Assembly: GCF_902806695.1 (NCBI RefSeq)
Contig: NZ_CADCXN010000091.1
Location: forward strand, 40,800 to 104,799
Origin: Candidatus Methylobacter favarea
GTDB taxonomy: Bacteria; Pseudomonadota; Gammaproteobacteria; Methylococcales; Methylomonadaceae
Length of the DNA stretch: 64,000 bases
Direction of reading: 5' to 3'
The position numbers were made by a program, and so were the translations under genes. This document shows positions 26,857 through 37,060 of the stretch, piece by piece. The notes beneath the pieces were generated by a model that saw only the letters and a program-made list of their open reading frames with translations, had not been told where the DNA came from and did not search any database. The first letter of the stretch is position 1; each line of letters opens with the position of its first letter.

Positions 26857-27358
26857 TCTGGCCGGTTAACCAGTTAATATCGATTTGCCACGAAGAGTTG
26901 CCGCGCTCCAGCGTAACCCTTCCTCCTGTTGATGATCCATCTGCAAAAAAACGTATGCTGCCCGTGCCGTTACCATTTAACTCGTCTTGTGCGGTAACCA
27001 ATGTAATATCAATCGTTTGAGGGAGGGCATAAACCTTGTCACGGTTGCTTATCAGGTAACTGTTTTCTTCAAGATCAAGGGTCAGGGTAGTTTCTTCATG
27101 GGAAATTAAAGCTTGCCCGCGCGCATAGCGCAGGGCTGACACAATATCTCTGGCAGCCGCTTTTATTTCCGTAGCATCATTTCCTGATGATAAATTAATA
27201 CCGATAACGGAAAAGCCCAATACTGCAATAACCAGGACAATGGTTAATTCAAGCAGGGTAAAGCCCTGATTGGTATTTGAAGGCAGGGAGCAAGGCGAAA
27301 TATACAAGGAAACTGTTTTTTGCTTCGTAAATCTTATGGCTTTAGGCTTCTGCATCAC
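26837..27358 (-). CDS. gspH: T2SS minor pseudopilin GspH
   Basis: A 173-residue pseudopilin with the prepilin motif G/FTLLELTIVLVIAVLGFSV and the GspH block IVSALRYARGQALISHEE. The leader before the cleavage site is about 32 residues, longer than usual, so an internal start may be used instead. It overlaps gspG by 4 bases (ATGA type). Confidence 0.87.
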   Translation of the reverse strand: MMQKPKAIRFTKQKTVSLYISPCSLPSNTNQGFTLLELTIVLVIAVLGFSVIGINLSSGNDATEIKAAARDIVSALRYARGQALISHEETTLTLDLEENSYLISNRDKVYALPQTIDITLVTAQDELNGNGTGSIRFFADGSSTGGRVTLERGNSSWQIDINWLTGQIELEEK

Positions 27359-27783
27359 TCCCAGCTGACGATATCCTGATCTTCGCCTTCCCCGCCTTCC
27401 TTGCCGTCCGCACCGAATGTGAACAAATCAAATTTTCCATGCTCGCCGGGAGAAACATAGCGGTACTCCTGCTGCCAGGGATCAAGCGGTATTTTGGATT
27501 TGCGCAGATAAGGGCCGTTCCAGCGCTTAGCGCTGTCAGGGGATTCAATTAAGGCATTTAAGCCTTGCTCGGTTGTGGGGTAAACACCGAGATCAAGTTT
27601 ATACATATCGAGTGTAGACGCCAGATCTTCGATTTGAACTTTTGCCGCTTTGGTTTTCGATTCGCCCAGGTGTTTCATAACCTGAGGCCCTACTATGCCC
27701 GCCAGCATGGCAATAATGCCCAGAACGACGAGTAGTTCCAGTAAGGTAAAGCCTGCGTCAGCAGGTTTTTTATTGTGTTTCAT
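27355..27783 (-). CDS. gspG: T2SS major pseudopilin GspG
   Basis: The major pseudopilus subunit, 142 residues. The leader ends in AG/FTLLELLVVLGIIAMLAGI; the calcium-binding C-terminal region is typical (GVYPTTEQGLNALIE, RWNGPYLRKSKIPLDPWQ, then a G/E/D-rich FGADGKEGGEGEDQDIVSW). A 127-base gap separates it from gspF, the only sizeable gap in the operon. Confidence 0.95.
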   Translation of the reverse strand: MKHNKKPADAGFTLLELLVVLGIIAMLAGIVGPQVMKHLGESKTKAAKVQIEDLASTLDMYKLDLGVYPTTEQGLNALIESPDSAKRWNGPYLRKSKIPLDPWQQEYRYVSPGEHGKFDLFTFGADGKEGGEGEDQDIVSWE

Positions 27784-27910
27784 GATGTGTCCCGTTTGTT
27801 TTAACTTGCTCTCAACATTTGAGCAGAAAATATTAAAAATAATAGATAAAAAATTTGTCCTTTAACTTCGACGATAATGATTCAACCGATAGTAAGGCCT
27901 TATTATTACG

Positions 27911-29149
27911 TCAAAATGCCAGGTCATTAACGCTTAGAATAGCCAATAAAATAGAGACGATTATGCCGCCTATCATCAGGCCCAGCGAAATGATTAAAGC
28001 CGGCTCAAGAAAGGCCAGCATACGCTGTATGGATACTCTAAGCTGCTTATCATAAATAGCCGCCACCCGCAGCAGCATTTCTTCGAGCCTGCCGGTTTCT
28101 TCGCCCATTTTAATCATCTGCATAGCCATTTTAGGAAATAGTCCCTTTTCCAGTAAAGCATCCGACATATGCTTCCCCTGTTTTAACTGCTCCTCCGTAT
28201 CTTCAATGGCCGCTGCTAAAATCTGATTATCGACAGTTTCACGAACAATGACCAAGGCGACAAGTATGGAAACGCCATTGCCCAATAAAGTTCCCAAGGT
28301 TCGGCTGATGTTAGCAGTTTCCTTATTTAAAAGGATATTTCCAAACAGCGGCAGTTTTAAAAACCGGCTATCCCAAATCTTCCTTTTTACCGGGTCTGTC
28401 AACTGCAAATTCATATAGCTCGCTACCAGGATAATAGTTCCTATCAATATCCACCAATAACTTTGCAGCCATTCCGCCACTCCTACAACAATCTGGGTAG
28501 GCAGGGGCAGCGCCTTGCCCGCGCTTTCAAACATTTCAGTAAATTGCGGCACGACAAAAGTCAACATTATAAATAAAGAGGCTATTGACATAACCAGCAA
28601 TATAGCCGGGTAAATTAACGCTGTGCTTACAGTGTCTTTTAACTCCTGGGAACGTTCCAGATATTCCGCCAAGCGCGTTAATACTTCGCCCAGGCTGCCG
28701 CCGGCTTCGCCGGCTCGAATCATATTCAGATAAAATTTGCTAAAAATACCGCTGCGTTTTCGACTGCCTGTTTTACGCCTTTCCAGCGCATCGGCTAGTG
28801 AAGAGCCGCCTTTTACTTTTTCCAGAACCCTGGAGATAAGTCTGCTCAATCCTTCCTTGTCTTCCGCCAAATCCATTAATACCATAAGCGACCTGTCCAG
28901 CGGCAGTCCGGATTCCAGCAGTACCGCCAATTCACTGGTGAAAAGAGTAAGGTCTTTAGGAGATAGCTTTGATTTATTTGCTCCCGGTCTCAGGCCAAGA
29001 AATGCTTTTGCCCCTGCCGGCGCAATTCGGATGGGCATATAGCCTTCCGACTGCAAGGAGGCGATCAGAAGTTTTTCATCCACAGCCTCGCGCATGCCTT
29101 CTTCGGTTTCCCCGAGGCTATTCACTACTTTATAGGTATATAAAGGCAT
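27911..29149 (-). CDS. gspF: T2SS inner-membrane platform protein GspF
   Basis: A 412-residue polytopic protein with two repeated GspF domains: LTLFTSELAVLLESGLPLDRSL and later ISRTLGTLLGNGVSILVAL with MIKMGEETGRLEEML. There are three membrane segments. It is the rotor or platform that assembles pseudopilins with GspE. The gspE stop and this start are one base apart, so the two are translationally coupled. Confidence 0.95.
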   Translation of the reverse strand: MPLYTYKVVNSLGETEEGMREAVDEKLLIASLQSEGYMPIRIAPAGAKAFLGLRPGANKSKLSPKDLTLFTSELAVLLESGLPLDRSLMVLMDLAEDKEGLSRLISRVLEKVKGGSSLADALERRKTGSRKRSGIFSKFYLNMIRAGEAGGSLGEVLTRLAEYLERSQELKDTVSTALIYPAILLVMSIASLFIMLTFVVPQFTEMFESAGKALPLPTQIVVGVAEWLQSYWWILIGTIILVASYMNLQLTDPVKRKIWDSRFLKLPLFGNILLNKETANISRTLGTLLGNGVSILVALVIVRETVDNQILAAAIEDTEEQLKQGKHMSDALLEKGLFPKMAMQMIKMGEETGRLEEMLLRVAAIYDKQLRVSIQRMLAFLEPALIISLGLMIGGIIVSILLAILSVNDLAF

Positions 29150-29150
29150 G

Positions 29151-30836
29151 TTATGTTTCGGATGTTACCCGCAGCACTTCTTCCAGGGTGGTGATGCCTT
29201 GGGCCACCTTGACCAGGCCATTGTCATACATGGTGGACATGCCCTCTGTAATGGCAAGTTTTAGAATATTGCCGGCTTCTTCATGGGCCATGATTAACTT
29301 GCGGATAGAATCAGTCATTGGCAAAAACTCAATAATAGCCATGCGTCCGCGGTAACCCAAGCCGCTACAGGCGGGGCAGCCCCTTGGCTTGTATAAAAAA
29401 ATGTCGCCGTCTCCTGCAAAGGATTTCAGCTTCATTTCTTTAACAAGCTCGGCAGGGGGCGCATAAGCTTCCTTGCATTCAGGGCATAATTTTCTTACCA
29501 GACGCTGCGCCAATATGCCATTGACAGTGGAACTGAGCAAGTATTCCTCCAGGCCCATATCCAGCAATCGGGTAATGCCTCCGGCGGCATCATTGGTATG
29601 CAGGGTCGATAACACCAAATGCCCGGTTAATGCAGACTGCACGGCAATTTTTGCAGTTTCCAGATCGCGCATTTCGCCAATCATAATGACATCGGGATCC
29701 TGGCGGACAATTGATCGCAAGGCCGAGGCAAACGTGAGTCCTATCTGGGGTTTTGCCTGAATCTGGTTGACGCCTTCCATCTGGTATTCGACAGGATCTT
29801 CAACGGTAATAATTTTTCGCTCGGAAGTGTTAAGCTGCTTTAAAGCCGCATACATTGTCGTGGATTTTCCGCTCCCGGTCGGGCCGGTAATAAGGATTAT
29901 GCCATGCGGCTGAGCCAGTACATCAATAAATTGCTGCAAATGTTTGCCGGAAAAGCCGAGCGCGGCGAAATCCAGGACGGTATTTTCCTTATCCAGCAAG
30001 CGTATTACTACGCTTTCGCCATACATTGTAGGTATGGTAGAAACCCGCAGATCCAGCTCTTTACCCAGCATTTGCACCTTGATTCGGCCGTCCTGCGGCA
30101 ATCGCCGTTCGGCAATATTCAGTTTGGCCATAATCTTGATGCGCGAAATTACCGCGGCGGTTGATTTTACGGGCGGCGCGCCTATGTCCTTCAAAACGCC
30201 GTCCACGCGCAGCCTGACTTTTAGGGATTGCTCAAACGGTTCAATGTGAATGTCGGAGGCCTTGGTTTCAATGGCTCTTTGCATGATCAGGTTGACCATC
30301 TTGATAACCGGCGCTTCACTGGCTAAATCTTTCAGATGCGCCAGATCTTCCTCGCCTATTTCATCCATCTCCATGCTATCCACAGCCTTATCTATTTGCG
30401 CCTTGCTTTCGCCATACTGCACTGCCAGGGCCGCATCAATTTCCGACAGCAGACCTACTTTAGCAATAATATTCTTGCCGGTCGCCAATTTTAATGCATC
30501 AATGACAAACCGGTCTTCCGGATCCATCATGGTTACAGTAATATCATTGTCATTCTGGCTTAAGCCAATGACATGATAATGCTTTAAAAAACGCAAAGGC
30601 ACACTTTCAGGCAGCAGCATAGCCAGCGGATACTGATCCGGAGTAACTTTTTCAAACTGCCCGGATTCGACAAAAGCCTCGGCAACATCAAATTCCGAAC
30701 ACAGCCCTAGCTTAACCAGTAGCTGCGGCAAATTTTCCGATACCGCCGATTTTTTTATGCGCTCAACTTTTTTGAGTTCTGTAGCAGAAAGCTTATCCTT
30801 CTCCTGCAAAATAGTTAACAAAGATTCATAGGCCAT
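29151..30836 (-). CDS. gspE: T2SS assembly ATPase GspE
   Basis: A 561-residue hexameric ATPase driving pseudopilus assembly. N1E domain in the first 150 residues; Walker A ITGPTGSGKSTTMYA; Asp box region ITVEDPVEYQ; Walker B-like IMIGEMRDLETA; His box STLHTNDA; and a tetracysteine zinc motif (CPEC ... CPAC). It is the first gsp gene. Only 44 bases separate it from waaC upstream on the same strand, with no clear terminator, so read-through from the glnE-waaC group is possible. Confidence 0.95.
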   Translation of the reverse strand: MAYESLLTILQEKDKLSATELKKVERIKKSAVSENLPQLLVKLGLCSEFDVAEAFVESGQFEKVTPDQYPLAMLLPESVPLRFLKHYHVIGLSQNDNDITVTMMDPEDRFVIDALKLATGKNIIAKVGLLSEIDAALAVQYGESKAQIDKAVDSMEMDEIGEEDLAHLKDLASEAPVIKMVNLIMQRAIETKASDIHIEPFEQSLKVRLRVDGVLKDIGAPPVKSTAAVISRIKIMAKLNIAERRLPQDGRIKVQMLGKELDLRVSTIPTMYGESVVIRLLDKENTVLDFAALGFSGKHLQQFIDVLAQPHGIILITGPTGSGKSTTMYAALKQLNTSERKIITVEDPVEYQMEGVNQIQAKPQIGLTFASALRSIVRQDPDVIMIGEMRDLETAKIAVQSALTGHLVLSTLHTNDAAGGITRLLDMGLEEYLLSSTVNGILAQRLVRKLCPECKEAYAPPAELVKEMKLKSFAGDGDIFLYKPRGCPACSGLGYRGRMAIIEFLPMTDSIRKLIMAHEEAGNILKLAITEGMSTMYDNGLVKVAQGITTLEEVLRVTSET

Positions 30837-30880
30837 GATAATTTCAACTTACCGCCGCAGGCTGAAAGGTATAAAACCTG

Positions 30881-31897
30881 CTAAAAAGATAATAAAGATT
30901 TTGCCATATTAATAATTTCGTCTTCCTTAATCTCCTTAATTGAATAATCCTGTTTATCAAGTTTATACGGATTCACGATAGAAGGCGATTTAAGCACTTT
31001 ATTTATAGCCGTCTGGTAAACCCGGCTAACCGGAGTAGGGCCGAAGAGCGTAATTGACGGCCTGTTTAAAGCCCATGCCATATGGGTAGGGCCGGTATCA
31101 TTGCCGATCAGCAGATCGGCTTTGGCTATTAAGGCTTTCAGGCTGTTCAGATCCAGTTGCGGCATCATTCTGATAAATTCAGATTGCCGGGACATGCTCA
31201 TAGCTGTTTGTTTTTCCTGATCACTGCCCCACACGACAAGGCAGTTTGCCTGCAAAGCCTGGGCAACCTTTACAAATTTATCAGCCGGATAATTTCTGCT
31301 GTCCCAGCTTGAGCCGATAACCAGCACAATATTTATCCGGTCTTTTTGTAAAAAATCATAAATAGTTTTATCTTCATTATTAAAAAATAAAAACGGCTTT
31401 TTGTTAAGTATCTGTTCTGTTGAGATAGTTATCCCTAAAGGTCTGGATAGAACCAGGGCATTCCTGTCGATGGTATTGGCATCGTAGGCGCAGGCTATTT
31501 TTGTATTATAAAACCACGATGCGGCTCTTTCCCTGACAGATTTTGCGTCAAAGCCGGCAATCCGCCTTCCCGTCAATGTAGCCGTAAGCGCTGATTTAAC
31601 AAGCCCTTGCGCGTCAATTACCAGATCGTAGTTAGCGTTTCTATAGCTGCGGATCTTTTTGATTTGCTGATAAATGCCGGCTTTTCCGGATTTTAACGAC
31701 TTCAGGCTAACCGTCAGAATGCTATCTACATCCGGGTTATTTTTTAAAATCCCGGCAAACCGTTCTTCAACGACCCAGTCGATTTCAATATCGCTGATTT
31801 GAGCCTTGATGAACTGAAGCGCAACCATGGCATGGACTATGTCGCCGAGAGCGGAAAGTTTGACGATGGCTATTCGCACGGATTTATTAAGCGTCAA
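30881..31897 (-). CDS. waaC: LPS heptosyltransferase I
   Basis: Adds the first heptose to Kdo of the lipopolysaccharide inner core. The 338-residue GT9 enzyme shows VKLSALGDIVHAMVALQFI at the N-end, DLVIDAQGLVKSAL, and the nucleotide-sugar end LIGNDTGPTHMAWAL followed by ITLFGPTPVSR. It overlaps waaF by 11 bases. Confidence 0.9.
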   Translation of the reverse strand: MTLNKSVRIAIVKLSALGDIVHAMVALQFIKAQISDIEIDWVVEERFAGILKNNPDVDSILTVSLKSLKSGKAGIYQQIKKIRSYRNANYDLVIDAQGLVKSALTATLTGRRIAGFDAKSVRERAASWFYNTKIACAYDANTIDRNALVLSRPLGITISTEQILNKKPFLFFNNEDKTIYDFLQKDRINIVLVIGSSWDSRNYPADKFVKVAQALQANCLVVWGSDQEKQTAMSMSRQSEFIRMMPQLDLNSLKALIAKADLLIGNDTGPTHMAWALNRPSITLFGPTPVSRVYQTAINKVLKSPSIVNPYKLDKQDYSIKEIKEDEIINMAKSLLSF

Positions 31898-32933
31898 TCA
31901 GGTCAAGAACTCCGGCCGGCTTGATTCCCGTAAGGCACCTGGTATTATCTTTATGGCCGGCAGGGTATAAGGGGCAGGCGCGTTTAAAACAGGGCGCGCA
32001 GGCAAGATTCAGGGAAATAACCCGGGCTTTGGCGTTAAGAGGCGGCGTAAATCTGGGATCCGATGACCCGTAAACAGCAATTATTTTTTTGTCAAGGGCG
32101 GCCGCGACATGCATGAGTCCTGAATCGTTGCTCACCACCGTGTCAACCAGCGACATCAAATCAACCGCTTCGGCCAGGGAAGTCCGTCCCGTGAAATCAG
32201 TGCATAATCCATTGGTTTCATTGTTGATCTGCATCGCTATGTCGTTGTCGTTGCCGGAACCAAATAGCCATATTTGCCAGCCCTGGGCGATTTTTTTCCG
32301 GGCAATTTCGGCGAAATATTGCGCCGGCCAGCGTTTTGCCGGGCCATATTCGGCGCCGGGGCATAAGGCTAAAATTTTCGCGGCCGGCTTTAATTTAAAT
32401 TTATCGGCTACAGCTTGCTGCCTGTCCTGGCCGATCACTATGGCAGGAGTGGGAATCTCGGGAGGTAATGGTGCGTTTGGGGGTAGGCCTAACGCTACAA
32501 AACGCTGTACGGTCATGGTCAACAATGCTTTATCAAGCTTTCGTGCATCGTTGAGCAAGCTCCGGCGGCATTCGCCAACATAACCGCTACGCACGGGAAT
32601 ATGGGCAAAAAACGGTATTAATGCCGATTTCCACGAATTCGGCAGTACGATGGCTTTATCATAGTTTTCAGGGCGTAACTGCTTGCCCAGCCTGATTCGG
32701 TCTATTAGACCAAACTGGCCGTGTGTTAATGGCATGGCTATGGCTTTTGCAACCTGCGGCATTCTTGCCAGCAATGCCAATGACCAGGCTGGAGCCAGAA
32801 CATCAATATGACAATCAGGCTCGCTATTTTTTAAGGTGATAAACAGGCTTTGCGCCATTATCATATCGCCCACCCACGACGGGCCGACGACTAAAATCTT
32901 GCTTGAGCTTTCAAGCGCAACCGGTTTTTTCAA
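31887..32933 (-). CDS. waaF: LPS heptosyltransferase II
   Basis: Adds the second heptose of the inner core. A 348-residue GT9 protein with VVGPSWVGDMIMAQSLFI, CPGAEYGPAKRWPAQYFAEI, VVSNDSGLMHVAAAL and VAVYGSSDPRFTPP-like blocks, plus the C-terminal Cys-rich ACAPCFKRACPLYPAGH typical of WaaF. It starts 3 bases after the ilvE stop. The glnE-ilvE-waaF-waaC order is the same as in Pseudomonas. Confidence 0.93.
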   Translation of the reverse strand: MKKPVALESSSKILVVGPSWVGDMIMAQSLFITLKNSEPDCHIDVLAPAWSLALLARMPQVAKAIAMPLTHGQFGLIDRIRLGKQLRPENYDKAIVLPNSWKSALIPFFAHIPVRSGYVGECRRSLLNDARKLDKALLTMTVQRFVALGLPPNAPLPPEIPTPAIVIGQDRQQAVADKFKLKPAAKILALCPGAEYGPAKRWPAQYFAEIARKKIAQGWQIWLFGSGNDNDIAMQINNETNGLCTDFTGRTSLAEAVDLMSLVDTVVSNDSGLMHVAAALDKKIIAVYGSSDPRFTPPLNAKARVISLNLACAPCFKRACPLYPAGHKDNTRCLTGIKPAGVLDLIDA

Positions 32934-32936
32934 AAC

Positions 32937-33863
32937 TTAAGCAACGTAAGTCAGCCACTCGGCGTGATCGTCTTTTCTTCCATGGACATAATCAAAATAC
33001 AGGGCTTGTAAGTTTGCGGTAATAGGCCCGCGCTCGCCCTTGCCGATAGTCCGTCCATCATATTCCCTGATCGGTGTGACTTCCGCTGCCGAGCCGGTAA
33101 AGAAAGCTTCATCGGCAATATAAACTTCATCCCGGGTAATGCGTTTTTCGATGACTTGCAGACCCTGATCGGCAGCGATAGCCATAATGGTGTCGCGGGT
33201 TATGCCTTCCAGCGCCGATGTCGTTTCCGGCGTATAAAGCTTGCCATTGCGCACGATAAACAGGTTTTCGCCGCTGCCTTCCACGGCGTAGCCTTCATGA
33301 TCCAGTAATAAGGCCTCATCGTAGCCCGTGGACATTGCTTCCTGCAAAGCCAGGATGGAATTGATGTAATTGCCGTTAGCTTTAGCTTTGCACATCGTGC
33401 TGTTGACATGATTGCGCATATAGGAAGAAGTACGGATACGAATGCCTTTTTCCATATTTTCTGCGCCCAGATAAGCGCCCCACTGCCAGGCTGCAACCGT
33501 CACATGCACTTTCAGGTTATCTGCCCTCAGCCCCATGCCTTCCGAGCCGAAAAAACACATAGTGCGGATATAGGCGCTGTCCAGGCTATTTCTGGCAATG
33601 GCTTCGCGCTGGGCCTGGTTGAGTTCGTCTTTGCTATAGGGCATCGGCATGTTCATAATATGGGCAGAACGGAATAACCGGTCGGTGTGCTCTTTCATCC
33701 TGAATATGGCGGTGCCTTTTTTGGCATGATAAGCCCTTAAGCCCTCAAATACGCCGCAGCCGTAATGCAGGGTATGAGTTAATACATGGACTTTAGCTTC
33801 ACGCCACTCAAGCCATTGTCCATCCAGCCAAATAACGCCGTCTCTATCGTCCATCGTCATCAT
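32937..33863 (-). CDS. ilvE: Branched-chain amino acid aminotransferase
   Basis: Transfers the amino group between branched-chain 2-oxo acids and glutamate, the last step of valine, leucine and isoleucine synthesis. A 308-residue class IV PLP enzyme with THTLHYGCGVFEGLRAY, the lysine region CKAKANGNYINSILA, YDEALLLDHEGYAVEGSGEN and FFTGSAAEVTPI. Lies 40 bases after glnE and 3 bases before waaF. Confidence 0.95.
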   Translation of the reverse strand: MMTMDDRDGVIWLDGQWLEWREAKVHVLTHTLHYGCGVFEGLRAYHAKKGTAIFRMKEHTDRLFRSAHIMNMPMPYSKDELNQAQREAIARNSLDSAYIRTMCFFGSEGMGLRADNLKVHVTVAAWQWGAYLGAENMEKGIRIRTSSYMRNHVNSTMCKAKANGNYINSILALQEAMSTGYDEALLLDHEGYAVEGSGENLFIVRNGKLYTPETTSALEGITRDTIMAIAADQGLQVIEKRITRDEVYIADEAFFTGSAAEVTPIREYDGRTIGKGERGPITANLQALYFDYVHGRKDDHAEWLTYVA

Positions 33864-33903
33864 TCATTCTCCAACTTTAATGTTTGTAATTGCCTGTCAT
33901 TGT

Positions 33904-36801
33904 CTATTCCATATAATCGCGCCAGATCTGTTCGACTTGAGTTCTCATTTCGGCAACTTCAGATTCATCTATAACAGCGCGATCCCCCTGCAAAACCAGT
34001 TTATGACCATAATCACGATAAGCGCAGTAAGCGGTTTTGAGGGTGTCCGCATTGGTTGCGGAAATAAATCCATGCTCCCGCAGACCGTCAAGCAGTCTTA
34101 TATTATCAGTATAGGTAGTCAATGCCTTATTTTTTGAAGCCTGATCCAGAACCCCAAATTGTACTATAAACTCAATATCTGCAATACCGCCTTTACTTTG
34201 TTTTAAGTCAAACTTCTCGGCGCCGGTTAAATCCAGAGCTTTGCGCATTTTTTCACGCATTTCGCGGACTTCTTTTTTTAATTGTGCCGAGTCCCTGGGC
34301 ACACTTAAAATTTTGCGCCGTATGGCTTCAAACTGTGCTTTTAACAGGGGGTCGCCGGCTATGAACCTGCCTCTGACCAGGGCCTGATGTTCCCAGGTCC
34401 AGGCCTGGTTCTTTAAATATTCCTCATAACTATTGATATGGTTTACCAGTAAGCCGGATTCGCCGCTGGGCCTTAACCGCATATCAACTTCATAAAGGAC
34501 GCCCGACAGCATGCGGGTATCGAGTATATGGCGCACTTTCTGCCCGAGCTTGCCGTAAAACCGGGAGCAGGAAACAGGCTTTGGGCCCTCGGTCAGCGCA
34601 TGGCCATCCTTGCAGTCATACAAAAACACCAGATCCAGATCGGAGCCATAACCCAGTTCAATACCGCCCAGTTTGCCAAAGCCAATAACGGCAAATCCTA
34701 TAGCATTATTATCGCTATCAGGGGGATAGCCATGCGTTTCGGCAAGCATTTGCCAGGCGCGCTCAACGCTATGGCTGACGATGTTTTCGGCTATGTAGGT
34801 CAGATAATCACTGACTACCATGACCGGAATAACTCCCATAATATCGGCCGCGGCAACTCTCAGCACATTCAACTGTTTAAATTGCCTGAGCGCGATCATC
34901 AGTTGTTCAACATCCTGTCTATCAATTTGCGACAGCAGAATCTTTAATTGAGCATCCAGATCATTTTTTTTCAGGGGTTCATATAGCGTGCGTGTATCCA
35001 GCAGTTCATCAAATAACACCGGATAATGGGCTAAATAGTCACTAACCCAGGGACTGGCTGAAGATAAGCGGATTAACTGCGATAACGCATCGGGGTTTTC
35101 AGACAGCAGCGATAAATAGACATTTCTTCCGGCAACGGCTTCAAATAGGCCAAGTAATCTTTTTAAGGTTTCCTCCCGGTTATCCACTTGCTGCACAGCC
35201 TCTATGAGTTGCGGCATTAGCCGGTCCAGCACGGCTGCTCCTTTTGCCGTCAATCGTCTGGTTGCCGACGAGTTTTTAAAGCCCTTTATGGCGGCAAGTA
35301 TTTCTTCAGGCTCCTGAAAGTTACATGCTTTCAGGTTGGCTATTAATTCCGCTTCATCAGCAATGCAGGCCCAAATTTTCTGGCTTAGCCGCGGCGCTAC
35401 TTCCTGCCTCGATAATGAAAAAACCAGGCCGAATACTTCATGAACATAGCTTCTTACTTTATCCAGTTCATGCTTAAAGCCATGCCAGTCAGGATAATCC
35501 AGAGAGTAAGCCAATATGTGCTGCACGGCGGGTTGTACCGGCAAATCATGGGTTTGTTTGTCCTGATACTGCTGGATATGATTTTCAATACGGCGAAGAA
35601 AACAGTAAGACTGCCTTAATTGCTCAGCCTCCGTTTCTGATAACAAGCCTGATTGTCCAAGAATTTGCAAAACCTCCAGAATGCCGCGTTTCTGCAAGGC
35701 TTTGTCTTTCCCGCCGCGTATCAATTGAAAGGCCTGACCGATAAATTCAATTTCACGTATGCCGCCGGGCCCAAGCTTTATATTTTCCAGCCGGTCCTTA
35801 CGTCTCAATTCCAGGGTTATCTGCACTTTTAAAGCGCGCAATTCTTCAAACGCCCCGTAATCAAGATAACGCCGGTATACAAAGGACTTAAGCATGACCA
35901 TCAGCTTTGCGCCGGTGTCAAAATCGCCGGCGACCTGCCGGGCTTTAATCATGGCATAGCGCTCCCATTCCCTGGCCTGCGTCTGATAATACTTTTCCAT
36001 GCCGTCAAACGTCATGATAATGGGGCCGCTGTCGCCAAACGGTCTTAACCTTATATCGGTGCGGAATACAAAGCCGTCAACGGTAGTCTCGTCCAGAACC
36101 TTTACCAGACTTTGGCATAAGCGGGTAAAAAACTCGCCGTAGCTTGTGGCTTTTCTATCGGCCAGGACGCCTTCCTCGGCATATGCGAAAATCAAGTCCA
36201 CATCTGAAGAATAATTTAATTCGCAGGCCCCCAGTTTACCCATGCCCAACACGATAATCTGCTGGGGACGGCCATTGGACAGCAAGGGGACTCCCCGTTT
36301 ATCGCAAGCCTGCCGATAGAGAAAAGCCAGGGCATATTGAATACAGGCATCGGCGAGCCCTGATAAATCGAGCAGCGTTTCGGTTAAGGGCGCCCAGCCT
36401 GCTAAATCGCGCCAGGCAATCCTGATCATTTCGCGGCGCCTGAAATGCCTAAGTTTCGCCATTAAATCGGCTTCACTGTTTATGGCTAATAGCGCCAGTT
36501 TATCGTGGTAGCAGGTGTCGCTGTAAATGGCCGCTAAATCGCCGGACACAACCAGATCAACCAGCAATTCGGGTTTGCGGCTGCAGCTTTCTGCGACAAA
36601 CAGACTGCAACCCCAGACCTTTACAATCGATGCCGTAAACTTCTGCGTTTTTAAATCTTTAAAATCAAGTCCGCTAATGTAGTCAGCCCATTTTTTCAAG
36701 GATGCTTCCACAATTTCCCGTTGACCGGGGTAAAGCGCGGCAAGCTCTGATTCAAGATTATCCATGAGAGAGACATAATGCCCATGAAGGAAAATTGACA
36801 T
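33904..36801 (-). CDS. glnE: Glutamine synthetase adenylyltransferase/deadenylyltransferase
   Basis: Controls glutamine synthetase by adding and removing AMP in response to PII and glutamine. The 965-residue length is normal. Two nucleotidyltransferase domains are seen: the first near residues 190-220 (LNYSSDVDLIFAYAEE) and the second near 720-745 (LGYGSDLDLVFLYDCK), each followed by a GlnD-PII-uridylyltransferase-like helical domain (KLGPGGIREIEFIGQ and KQSKGGIADIEFIVQ). The start at 36801 gives 12 residues before MDNLESELAAL; the internal ATG is an alternative. First gene of the long minus-strand run. Confidence 0.95.
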   Translation of the reverse strand: MSIFLHGHYVSLMDNLESELAALYPGQREIVEASLKKWADYISGLDFKDLKTQKFTASIVKVWGCSLFVAESCSRKPELLVDLVVSGDLAAIYSDTCYHDKLALLAINSEADLMAKLRHFRRREMIRIAWRDLAGWAPLTETLLDLSGLADACIQYALAFLYRQACDKRGVPLLSNGRPQQIIVLGMGKLGACELNYSSDVDLIFAYAEEGVLADRKATSYGEFFTRLCQSLVKVLDETTVDGFVFRTDIRLRPFGDSGPIIMTFDGMEKYYQTQAREWERYAMIKARQVAGDFDTGAKLMVMLKSFVYRRYLDYGAFEELRALKVQITLELRRKDRLENIKLGPGGIREIEFIGQAFQLIRGGKDKALQKRGILEVLQILGQSGLLSETEAEQLRQSYCFLRRIENHIQQYQDKQTHDLPVQPAVQHILAYSLDYPDWHGFKHELDKVRSYVHEVFGLVFSLSRQEVAPRLSQKIWACIADEAELIANLKACNFQEPEEILAAIKGFKNSSATRRLTAKGAAVLDRLMPQLIEAVQQVDNREETLKRLLGLFEAVAGRNVYLSLLSENPDALSQLIRLSSASPWVSDYLAHYPVLFDELLDTRTLYEPLKKNDLDAQLKILLSQIDRQDVEQLMIALRQFKQLNVLRVAAADIMGVIPVMVVSDYLTYIAENIVSHSVERAWQMLAETHGYPPDSDNNAIGFAVIGFGKLGGIELGYGSDLDLVFLYDCKDGHALTEGPKPVSCSRFYGKLGQKVRHILDTRMLSGVLYEVDMRLRPSGESGLLVNHINSYEEYLKNQAWTWEHQALVRGRFIAGDPLLKAQFEAIRRKILSVPRDSAQLKKEVREMREKMRKALDLTGAEKFDLKQSKGGIADIEFIVQFGVLDQASKNKALTTYTDNIRLLDGLREHGFISATNADTLKTAYCAYRDYGHKLVLQGDRAVIDESEVAEMRTQVEQIWRDYME

Positions 36802-37060
36802 AATAACTAATTTAGGAATATGAAAGGATTATTTTTATTGCAGAGCATAGGAGATTGCATGGATATCTTCTAAAATGAAAACTGTTTAAAGAAGTTTCAA
36901 TTTACGACCTGCCGCATACATAACCGTGCTGAACCTGGCTCATCGAAACCAATAAAATGTCTCCTGATTGTTTGCGCGCATCAATCCTGATGTTTTTGTC
37001 TAAACCGGAAAATCTGGTTACTATCAACTTATATCAACCTCCCGTAAGGATTAACAAACC

